A DNA stretch of 39,595 nt, taken from the NCBI GenBank assembly GCA_034433795.1, contig DAOUAE010000036.1, forward strand, positions 1-39,595. The letters run 5' to 3'. Source of the stretch: DAOUAE01 sp034433795 (GTDB taxonomy: Bacteria > Chloroflexota > UBA6077 > FW602-bin22 > DAOUAE01). The notes under the pieces are model-generated. The model searched no databases. It saw nothing but the letters and a program-made list of their open reading frames with translations, and was not told the DNA's origin. Below are positions 1 to 6,759 of this stretch, one piece after another. The number at the start of each line of letters is the position of its first letter. The stretch's first letter is position 1. The position numbers and the translations under genes are program-made.

Positions 1-1
1 T

Positions 2-178
2 TCTGAGGAGTGGGGCCGATACACCCTGGACCGGCGGGTCTGGGGGGTGCCTGCCACCACCAACCGGGTGGAGCAGGCCATTGGGCGGTTCCGGTGGCGG
101 GCCCGGGGCATGCGGGGGATCCAGACCTGGGCAGGGGTGGAGGCGGCCCTGCTCCTCTCTCACCTCCAGGTGGCGTGA
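2..178 (+). CDS. Transposase, C-terminal fragment (cut by window edge)
   Basis: An open frame enters from the left edge and stops with TGA at 176-178. It gives 58 residues ending in a pattern typical of DDE-type transposase C-termini: a TTNRVEQAIGRFRWRAR-like stretch (Asn-x-x-Glu followed by basic helices, then RGMRGIQTW). In many DDE elements this segment carries the last acidic residue and the Arg-rich helix after it. I cannot assign the IS family from so short a piece. It shows that the left end of the window abuts a mobile element. No inverted repeat was identified between its stop and the next promoter. Confidence 0.6.
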   Translation, partial: SEEWGRYTLDRRVWGVPATTNRVEQAIGRFRWRARGMRGIQTWAGVEAALLLSHLQVA

Positions 179-274
179 GGAGAAGGGCCCCGAAGAAACA
201 GCCGAGAGGCGCAGGAGAGCCCTTTCCCCAAACTCGCCCACCGTCCGTGTGACAGTGCCACCTCCGGCCCGGGC

Positions 275-303
275 TTGACAGCGGGCGCCCGGGCCGCTAG
301 ACT
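275..303 (+). promoter_or_regulatory. Sigma-70-type promoter for the cupin gene
   Basis: TTGACA (275-280) is a perfect -35 box. After a 17-nt spacer comes TAGACT (298-303), which matches the -10 consensus at four of six positions. The Shine-Dalgarno AAAGGAG (337-343) and the ATG at 350 follow at a normal distance. This is the clearest housekeeping-type promoter in the window. Confidence 0.7.
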
Positions 304-349
304 CCGCCCATCCCTGCCCGCCTGTCGGCTGAGCATAAAGGAGAAGGAC

Positions 350-796
350 ATGATCGTCTGCCAGCTGGCCGATACCCCGCTGCAGGAGGTTGGGTCGCCG
401 CTGGACCCGACCCTGCGCTACCGTCTGGCCTTTCCGCTCTCCGCCGCCGGCACCCAGGCCACGGCCGTGGTCGCCCTCGCAGTGCCCCCCGGCGGCCACC
501 TGGGCCAGCACACCGACAGCGCCGAGGAGGTGGTGCTCGTGCTGGAGGGCGAGGGCGAGGCGGTCGTGGGGGCGGAGAGCGTCCCGGTCGGCCCCGGCAC
601 GCTTATCGTCATCCCGGCCATGGCCCCCCACGACCTCCGGAACCGCGGAACCACGCTGCTGCGGGCGCTGGGCTTCTTCGCCGCAGCCACCGTGGTGAGC
701 ACCTTCCGTCCCTCACCCCTCCCCGGGGCCGAGGCGCTGATCGCCCTCCACGGGCCGGCGGGGACCGAGATCATGCTGGCCTCACGCCTCGGCTGA
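350..796 (+). CDS. Small single-domain cupin protein
   Basis: The product has 148 residues. The ATG at 350 is chosen because AAAGGAG lies 6 nt upstream and the TTGACA/TAGACT promoter overlaps the longer in-frame extension that begins at 275. The middle of the protein is a classic cupin barrel: a PPGGHLGQHTDSAEEVVLVL segment resembling cupin motif 1 (His and Glu present) and a second motif around VGPGTLIVIPAMAPHDLRN with a Pro-x-x-x-x-His. Such small cupins bind a divalent metal and can be isomerases, dioxygenases or simple ligand binders; the sequence does not say which. There is no signal peptide, so it is cytoplasmic. It is transcribed alone, followed by the greA promoter region. Confidence 0.75.
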   Translation: MIVCQLADTPLQEVGSPLDPTLRYRLAFPLSAAGTQATAVVALAVPPGGHLGQHTDSAEEVVLVLEGEGEAVVGAESVPVGPGTLIVIPAMAPHDLRNRGTTLLRALGFFAAATVVSTFRPSPLPGAEALIALHGPAGTEIMLASRLG

Positions 797-830
797 GGCT
801 CTCCTCCGGCCCAGGGTCAGGTGCAGCGCG

Positions 831-850
831 CCCAGGCCTGGGGGTATAAT
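831..850 (+). promoter_or_regulatory. greA operon promoter with palindrome in the spacer
   Basis: TATAAT at 845-850 is a perfect -10 box. The -35 hexamer at the ideal distance (822-827, TGCAGC) is poor. A perfect 12-bp palindrome, CCCAGGCCTGGG (831-842), sits exactly where the -35/-10 spacer lies. A strong -10 with a weak -35 and a symmetric site in the spacer is the layout of a factor-controlled promoter. The promoter call is fairly safe; the operator reading is inference. Confidence 0.6.
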
Positions 851-869
851 ATATTCCACTGTGGCGACC

Positions 870-898
870 GACTGAGGGTGTGCGCTCTCAGTCTTTTT
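870..898 (+). terminator. Intrinsic terminator/attenuator in the greA leader
   Basis: GACTGAG (870-876) pairs perfectly with CTCAGTC (887-893) around a 10-nt loop and is followed at once by TTTTT (894-898). It lies downstream of the TATAAT box at 845-850 and upstream of the greA Shine-Dalgarno at 912-918. Transcripts from that promoter would therefore be cut at about 40 nt unless the polymerase reads through. It could also simply end cupin transcripts, but its place inside the leader points to attenuation. Confidence 0.6.
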
Positions 899-923
899 CA
901 TGCCGCCGGTCGAGGGAGTACGC

Positions 924-1394
924 ATGCAGGACAAGCCGGTGTATCTGACGCGCGAAGGGTTGGCCAAACTGGAGGCGGAGCTCCGCTACCTGCGGGAGGT
1001 GCGTCGACGCGAAGTGGCGGAACGGCTGCGCGCCGCCAAAGAGTTCAGCGACGCCGAGGACAACGCCGAGTACGAGGCCGCCCGCGACGAGCAGGCCTTC
1101 ATCGAGGGACGCATCCTCACCCTCCAGACCCTCCTGGCCAACGTCCGCCTGATCGACGACCACCAGCAGAGCCACGATATCGTCCGCCTCGGCTCGCGGG
1201 TCCAGGTCCAGGACGACGACGGCGAGACCGAGGAGTTCATCATCGTCGGCTCGGCCGAGGCCAACCCCCGCGCCGGGAAGATCTCCAACGAGTCGCCCGT
1301 CGGACGCGCGCTCCTGGGGCACCGTCTGGGTGAGACCGTCGAAGTCCTGACCCCGGCCGGCGTCCGTCGCCTGACCATTACCGCCATCAACTGA
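924..1394 (+). CDS. greA: Transcription elongation factor GreA
   Basis: The product has 156 residues from the ATG at 924, which has GAGGGAG (912-918) just upstream; an in-frame ATG at 900 lies inside the terminator T-run and has no ribosome site. GreA enters the RNA polymerase secondary channel and stimulates transcript cleavage in backtracked complexes. The N-terminal half is the antiparallel coiled coil, beginning YLTREGLAKLEAEL, with the catalytic acidic tip visible as FSDAEDNAEYEAA. The C-terminal half is the FKBP-like domain ending in ISNESPVGRALLGHRLGE and a VEVLTPAGVRRLTI strand. Length and motifs are full. lysS begins 26 nt downstream, a common bacterial pairing. Confidence 0.97.
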   Translation: MQDKPVYLTREGLAKLEAELRYLREVRRREVAERLRAAKEFSDAEDNAEYEAARDEQAFIEGRILTLQTLLANVRLIDDHQQSHDIVRLGSRVQVQDDDGETEEFIIVGSAEANPRAGKISNESPVGRALLGHRLGETVEVLTPAGVRRLTITAIN

Positions 1395-1420
1395 CCCGGC
1401 ACCGCCGGGCGGGAGGCCCT

Positions 1421-2887
1421 ATGCTCCGGACCGACGAATATGTCGCCCAGCGCCTGGGCAAACTCGAACGCCTGCGCGAACACGGTGTCGACCCCTACCC
1501 CTGCTCTTACCAGCGGACCCACACCATCGCCGAGGCCCTGGCCCAGTTCGACCGCCTGGCCGGCCAGACGGTCCGCCTGGCCGGGCGGATCATCGGCGGC
1601 ATCCGGCGCATGGGCCGCGTCACCTTCTGCCACATCGCCGACGGCACCGGCCGGATCCAGCTCTTCCTGCGCCAGGATGTTCTGGGGCCGGAGCAGTACG
1701 CTGAGATCCTCGAGATCATCGACATCGGCGATATCGTCGGGGCGGCCGGCCCGCTGGTCACCACCCGCACCGGCGAGCGCTCGGTCGAGGTCCACGCCCT
1801 GACCATGCTGGCCAAGGCGCTGCGGCCGCTGCCGGAGAAGTGGCACGGACTGACCGACGTCGAGACCCGCTACCGTCAGCGCTACCTCGACCTCATCGCC
1901 AACGCCGAGGTCTACCAGACCTTCCTCAAGCGCAGCGCCATCGTCCGCGAGATCCGGCGCTTCCTGGACGACCGTGGCTTCATCGAGGTCGAAACACCGG
2001 TCCTGCAGCCGCTCTACGGCGGGGCCCTGGCCCGGCCGTTTGAGACCTACCACAACGCGCTGGACCGCAAACTCTACCTGCGCATCGCCACCGAACTCTA
2101 CCTCAAGCGCCTGATCGTCGGCGGCTTTGAGAAGGTCTACGAGATCGGTCGGGTCTTTCGGAACGAGGGCATCTCGACCGAACACAACCCCGAGTTCACG
2201 CTCCTGGAGTCCTACGAGGCCTACACCGACTACCAGGGCGTGATGGCCATGACCGAGGATCTGGTGGCCACCGTGGCCCGGCGGGTCCTGGGAACCACCG
2301 TTATCACCTATCAGGGCCAGACCATCGACCTGGCCCCGCCCTGGCGGCGGATCACGCTGCGCGAGGCCATTCAGGCCCACACCGGCCTGGACATCGACGC
2401 CTACCCGGAGCGCGAGGCGCTCCTGGCCCGGGCCACCGACCTGGGCGTGCGGGTGGCGCCCCACGCCCCGCGGGGCAAGATCATCGAGGCGCTGCTGGAG
2501 ACATTCGTCCAGCCGCACCTCATCACCCCCACGTTCGTGCTGGACTATCCGGTGGACATCTCGCCGCTGGCCAAGCGCAAGCCCGGACGCCCCGATCTGG
2601 TCGAGCGGTTCGAGGCCTACGCCGCCGGGCTGGAGATCGCCAACGGCTACAGCGAACTCAACGATCCCCTGGACCAGCGCCAGCGGTTTCTTCAGCAGCT
2701 GGAGGAGCGGGCCCACGGCGACGAAGAGGCCCACGCCCTCGACGAGGATTTCCTGACCGCCCTCGAGTACGGGATGCCCCCGACCGGGGGACTGGGGATC
2801 GGCATCGACCGGCTGGTGATGGTCCTGACCGATAAGCCCTCGATCCGCGAGGTGATCCTCTTCCCACAACTGCGGAGCCGCGAGTAG
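1421..2887 (+). CDS. lysS: Lysyl-tRNA synthetase, class II
   Basis: The product has 488 residues, starting at an ATG preceded by GGGAGG. It charges tRNA-Lys with lysine in the cytoplasm. The N-terminal OB-fold anticodon-binding domain covers about residues 50-150 (strand sequence VRLAGRIIGGIRRMGRVTF). The class II catalytic core follows: motif 1 around RFLDDRGFIEVETPVL, motif 2 as FRNEGISTEHNPEFTLLE, and motif 3 near the C-terminus as GLGIGIDRLVMVLT. All are intact and the length is normal. It is the second gene of a tight run with greA, a GH57 enzyme and serS, so it probably shares their promoter. Confidence 0.98.
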   Translation: MLRTDEYVAQRLGKLERLREHGVDPYPCSYQRTHTIAEALAQFDRLAGQTVRLAGRIIGGIRRMGRVTFCHIADGTGRIQLFLRQDVLGPEQYAEILEIIDIGDIVGAAGPLVTTRTGERSVEVHALTMLAKALRPLPEKWHGLTDVETRYRQRYLDLIANAEVYQTFLKRSAIVREIRRFLDDRGFIEVETPVLQPLYGGALARPFETYHNALDRKLYLRIATELYLKRLIVGGFEKVYEIGRVFRNEGISTEHNPEFTLLESYEAYTDYQGVMAMTEDLVATVARRVLGTTVITYQGQTIDLAPPWRRITLREAIQAHTGLDIDAYPEREALLARATDLGVRVAPHAPRGKIIEALLETFVQPHLITPTFVLDYPVDISPLAKRKPGRPDLVERFEAYAAGLEIANGYSELNDPLDQRQRFLQQLEERAHGDEEAHALDEDFLTALEYGMPPTGGLGIGIDRLVMVLTDKPSIREVILFPQLRSRE

Positions 2888-2916
2888 GCGGCACGACAGG
2901 GGGGCGGGAGGAGACG

Positions 2917-5115
2917 ATGGCCTATCCGCTCTACGTCGCCTTCCTCTGGCACATGCACCAGCCCTACTACAAAGACAGCCTGACCGGACGCCGGCGGCTG
3001 CCCTGGGTCCGCCTGCACGCCACCAAGGACTACGTCCACATGGCCGAGGTCCTGCGTCAGTACCCGGCCATCCGGGCGACCTTCAACTTCGTTCCCTCGC
3101 TGCTCGAGCAACTGCAGGAGTACGCCGAGGGGGCCCTGGACGACTGGGCGCTGGTCAGCCTCAAGGACGATCTGACCGCGGACGACAAACGCTTCCTACT
3201 CGACAGCTTCTTCTCGATCTCGTGGGACCGGGTCATTCGCCGCTATCCGCGCTACTGGCGCCTGCTCCAGGTCCGCCAGCACCTGGATGGCGCCCTCGAC
3301 CTCCTCTCCGACACCTACTGGCGTGACCTCATCGTCTGGTTCAACCTGGCCTGGATCGACCCCGCGATCATCGCGCGCGACCCGGATCTCCAGGCGCTGG
3401 TGGAGAAGGGCGCCGGTTTCAGCCGGGAGGACATCCGTCTGGTCCTGCGCAAGCACCAGGAGCTCTGCGGCCAGGTCATTCCCCTCTACCGGGCGCTGGC
3501 CGCGCAGGGCCAGATCGAACTGACCACCTCGCCCTACTTCCACCCGATCCTGCCGCTGCTCATCGACACCCGCTCGGCCCGGGTGGCCAGCCCCCGGCTC
3601 ACCCTGCCCAACCTCCTCTTCGCCCACCCCGAGGACGCCGAGGAGCAGATCCGCCTGGCCCTGCGCCTGCACGAGGAGGTCTTCGGCGCCCCGCCGCAGG
3701 GGCTCTGGCCTCCCGAGGGGGCGGTCAGCCCCGAGGCCGCCCACCTCATCGCCCGGCGGGGTCTGCGCTGGATCGCCACCGACGAGGGCATCCTGGCCCG
3801 GACGCTGGGCATCACCCTCGAGCGCGACGGCTACGAGCAGCTCCGCGATCCCCGGCCGCTCTACCAGCCCTACACCCTGGCCGGGACCAACCTGGCCATC
3901 GTCTTCCGCGACCGCGTTCTCTCCGACCGCATCGGCTTCGTCTACCAGCACATGGACGGCGCGGCCGCCGCCGATGATCTGGTCGGACGCCTCTGCTACA
4001 TGGCCGATCTGCTCAAAGACGACCCCCAGCCCTATCTGGTGACCATCGCTCTGGACGGCGAGAACTGCTGGGAACACTACGCCAACAACGGCAACGATTT
4101 CCTGCACGCCCTCTACCGCCGGCTGAGCGCCGAGCGGCGCCTCCAGACCACCACCATCAGCGACTACCTGCGGCGGTTCCCGCCCCGGGCGACGCTGCCC
4201 AGCCTGTTCACCGGCTCGTGGATCTTCGCCAACCTGGAGACCTGGATCGGCGAGCCGGAGCAGAACCGGGCCTGGGAGCTCCTGGCCCTGACCCGTGGGC
4301 GGCTGGTCGCCTGGCAGCAACAGGACCCGCTGGTCGACGTGCCGACGCTGGCCCAGGCCTGGCGGGAGATCTACATCGCCGAGGGCAGCGACTGGTTCTG
4401 GTGGTACTACAGCCACAACAAGTTCGGTCAGGAGCATCTTTTCGACGCCGAGTTTCGGGCCCATCTGGCCAACGTGTACCGGATCATGGGGCTGCCGGTG
4501 CCGGTCTGGCTGACCCGGCCGATCGCCGGGGCCCTGGTCGAGGTGCGAGCCCGGCCCGCCACCGCCTACATCTCGCCGCGCCTGGTGGCCGAGTCGCCCA
4601 CCCCGCTCGACTGGACCGGCGCCGGGTACCTCGAGCCGGAGACGGCCGCCGGCGCCATGCAGCGCGGGCGGACCATCGCCAGCCGCCTCTACTACGGCCA
4701 CAATCCGGCCACCCTCTTCTTCCGGCTGGAGGCGGCCGAGGACCTCGCCGGCTACGGCGTCGCCCTCTATCTGGGCCGCGAGGACGGCCACGGGCTGAGC
4801 CAGTTCCGCGAGCGCCTGGCCCATCCCGGACTGGCCCCCGACTGCGACTTCCTCTGGTCGGTCGAGGTGCCGGCCAGCGCCGACCGCGTCAACCTCTGGC
4901 GGGCGGCCGAAGACCAGCACTGGGTCCTGGTCGAGAGCCTGGACAGCCTGGCCCGCAAGGGGACGGTGCTGGAGGCCGCCGCCCCGCTGGCGGCGCTCGG
5001 GCTCAAACTGGGCGACACGCTGAACTGCGTCTGGGTCATCGTCCGCGAGGGGGTCGTCCAGGAGACCCTGCCCACCGTGGGTCATCTCCGGTGGCCCCTG
5101 ACACCCTTCGGCTGA
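2917..5115 (+). CDS. Glycoside hydrolase family 57 protein (amylase/glucanotransferase type)
   Basis: The product has 732 residues with no signal peptide, so it is an intracellular alpha-glucan enzyme. Family GH57 landmarks are visible in order: the N-terminal HMHQP (residues 12-16), a second motif TTSPYFHPILPLL, the nucleophile motif WPPE with Glu267, and the acid/base motif LDGENCW with Asp380. The N-terminal part is the (beta/alpha)7 barrel; from about residue 540 to the end a beta-rich domain of a type common in larger family members follows. The family includes alpha-amylases, amylopullulanases and 4-alpha-glucanotransferases; substrate specificity cannot be read here. GGGAGGAG lies just before the ATG. 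It sits between lysS and serS with 29- and 26-nt gaps, an unusual partner for two synthetases. Confidence 0.9.
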   Translation: MAYPLYVAFLWHMHQPYYKDSLTGRRRLPWVRLHATKDYVHMAEVLRQYPAIRATFNFVPSLLEQLQEYAEGALDDWALVSLKDDLTADDKRFLLDSFFSISWDRVIRRYPRYWRLLQVRQHLDGALDLLSDTYWRDLIVWFNLAWIDPAIIARDPDLQALVEKGAGFSREDIRLVLRKHQELCGQVIPLYRALAAQGQIELTTSPYFHPILPLLIDTRSARVASPRLTLPNLLFAHPEDAEEQIRLALRLHEEVFGAPPQGLWPPEGAVSPEAAHLIARRGLRWIATDEGILARTLGITLERDGYEQLRDPRPLYQPYTLAGTNLAIVFRDRVLSDRIGFVYQHMDGAAAADDLVGRLCYMADLLKDDPQPYLVTIALDGENCWEHYANNGNDFLHALYRRLSAERRLQTTTISDYLRRFPPRATLPSLFTGSWIFANLETWIGEPEQNRAWELLALTRGRLVAWQQQDPLVDVPTLAQAWREIYIAEGSDWFWWYYSHNKFGQEHLFDAEFRAHLANVYRIMGLPVPVWLTRPIAGALVEVRARPATAYISPRLVAESPTPLDWTGAGYLEPETAAGAMQRGRTIASRLYYGHNPATLFFRLEAAEDLAGYGVALYLGREDGHGLSQFRERLAHPGLAPDCDFLWSVEVPASADRVNLWRAAEDQHWVLVESLDSLARKGTVLEAAAPLAALGLKLGDTLNCVWVIVREGVVQETLPTVGHLRWPLTPFG

Positions 5116-5141
5116 GGACGGTTCTGGGAAGGTGAGCGACG

Positions 5142-6446
5142 ATGCTGAATATGCGTCTTCTCCGCGAGCATCCCGAGGTGGTCCGGGAGGCGCTGGCCAA
5201 GCGTCATGAGACCGCGCCCCTGGACGAGATCCTGGCCCTGGACGCCGAACGCCGGCAGCTCCTTGTCGAAAAAGAGGCCCTGCAGGCCCGCCGCAACCAG
5301 GTCTCGCGCGAGATCGGCCGGCTGCTTCAGCAGGGGCAGACCGCGGAGGCCGAGCGCCTCAAGGCCGAGATGCGGGCGGTGGGCGACCACATCCGCGAGC
5401 TGGAGGAGAAGGTCCGGGCCCTGGAGGCCCGTCTGGCCGACCTGCTTCTGTACCTGCCGAACATTCCGCACCCGAGCGTGCCGGTCGGTCAGGACGAGCG
5501 CGACAACGTTCTGGTCCGCAGCTGGGGTGAGCCGCGCCGGTTCGACTTTCCCCCCCGGCCGCACTGGGAGCTGGCCGAGCACCTGGACATCATCGACTTC
5601 GAGCGGGCAGCCAAGATCTCGGGCACCCGTTTCTATATTCTGAAGGGCGACGGCGCCCGGCTGCAGCGGGCCCTCATCACCTGGATGCTCGACGTGCACC
5701 GGGAGCGCCACGGCTACACCGAGATCTATCCACCGTTCCTGGTGCGGGGGCAGGCGCTGGTCGGCAGCGGGCAGCTGCCCAAGTTCGCCGAGAACCTTTA
5801 CCGCGACTGCGAGGAGGACCTCTGGCTCATCCCGACGGCCGAGGTGTATCTCGTCAACCTGCACCGCGACGAGATCATCGAGCCCGGCCGGCTGCCGCTC
5901 TACTACGTGGCCTGGACAGCCTGCTTCCGTCGCGAGAAGGCGGCGGCCGGGCGCGAGGTCCGCGGGATCAAGCGGGTTCACCAGTTCGACAAGGTCGAGC
6001 TGGTCAAGATCGTCGAGCCGGAGCGCTCTTACGAGGAGCTGGAGCGGCTGGTCCAGGAGGCCGAGTACATCTTCCAGCAGCTGGGCCTGCCCTACCGGGT
6101 TTACCTGCTGTGCACCGGCGAACTGGGCTTCGCCATGGCCAAGACCTACGACATCAATGTCTGGGCGCCGGGCTCGGGCGAATGGCTGGAGTGCTCCAGT
6201 TGTTCAAACGCCGAGGACTTTCAGGCCCGGCGGGCCAACATTCGGTACCGGCCGGCGCCGGGAGCGCGGGTCGAGTTCGTGCACACCTTAAACGGCTCGG
6301 GGGTGGCGCTGCCGCGCACCTTTGCGGCGCTGCTGGAGACCTATCAGGAGCCGGACGGCTCGGTGGTCATCCCCGAGGTCCTGCGCCCGTACATGGGCGG
6401 CCAGGAACGGCTGGTGCCGCCCCGGCTGGCCACCCGCCGGGCCTGA
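5142..6446 (+). CDS. serS: Seryl-tRNA synthetase
   Basis: The product has 434 residues and is a cytoplasmic class II synthetase charging tRNA-Ser and tRNA-Sec. The first 100 or so residues form the long antiparallel coiled-coil arm that reads the tRNA variable arm (many Leu/Glu/Arg heptads, for example QARRNQVSREIGRLLQQG). The catalytic core has TAEVYLV, motif 2 CFRREKAAAGREVRGIKRVH, and motif 3 LNGSGVALPRTFAALLETYQ. The serine-site signature is normal. An AAGGTGAG ribosome site precedes the ATG. It closes the greA-lysS-GH57-serS run. Confidence 0.97.
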   Translation: MLNMRLLREHPEVVREALAKRHETAPLDEILALDAERRQLLVEKEALQARRNQVSREIGRLLQQGQTAEAERLKAEMRAVGDHIRELEEKVRALEARLADLLLYLPNIPHPSVPVGQDERDNVLVRSWGEPRRFDFPPRPHWELAEHLDIIDFERAAKISGTRFYILKGDGARLQRALITWMLDVHRERHGYTEIYPPFLVRGQALVGSGQLPKFAENLYRDCEEDLWLIPTAEVYLVNLHRDEIIEPGRLPLYYVAWTACFRREKAAAGREVRGIKRVHQFDKVELVKIVEPERSYEELERLVQEAEYIFQQLGLPYRVYLLCTGELGFAMAKTYDINVWAPGSGEWLECSSCSNAEDFQARRANIRYRPAPGARVEFVHTLNGSGVALPRTFAALLETYQEPDGSVVIPEVLRPYMGGQERLVPPRLATRRA

Positions 6447-6759
6447 CCCGGCGCCGGACCAGGCATCACGCCACCCACCAACCACTATGCGGAGCTGCTG
6501 ACAGCGTTCCGTCGCCACCGCCACGGCCCGTATCACCTAGGGACGGACGGCCGCCGCAGCCTTCCGGGTCCGTGCCTGGGCCCCGACGAGCCGTCACTGG
6601 CGACCATCACAGCTGTGCCAGCCGGGGCAGGGATTCAGCCAGTGCCTGGCAATCGACCGATCCTGGATCCTCCGCGGGGAAGCCCGCGTATACTTTTAGA
6701 GGGAATCGAGAGAGGCAACCGGGCGACGTTCCGAACTCTCTGCTGGTGCTGGAGGAGCG
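6447..6759 (+). other. Intergenic region between serS and the histidine kinase
   Basis: 313 bp without a convincing gene. It holds a perfect GC hairpin, CGCGGG (6673-6678), loop GAAG, CCCGCG (6683-6688), followed directly by TATACTTTTAG. This may be the serS terminator or may overlap a -10 box (TATACT, 6689-6694) for the kinase gene; no good -35 lies 17 nt before it. The kinase ribosome site GGAGGAG is at 6751-6757. The serS reading frame stays open after its TGA through this stretch, but no start codon or known domain supports coding. Confidence 0.5.
6673..6694 (+). terminator. GC hairpin followed by TATACTTTTA; terminator and/or -10 box
   Basis: A 6-bp perfect stem (6673-6678 with 6683-6688) with a 4-nt loop is followed by a short T/A run. 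It could end serS transcripts, about 230 nt after the serS stop. The TATACT at 6689-6694 equally resembles a -10 element for the downstream kinase, so both functions are possible. Confidence 0.4.

Noticed and set aside
986..2869. Very long open frame antisense to greA and lysS
   Set aside because: It mirrors the codon structure of lysS in GC-rich DNA, has no start site with a Shine-Dalgarno and matches no domain. The same holds for 3196-5085 opposite the GH57 gene.
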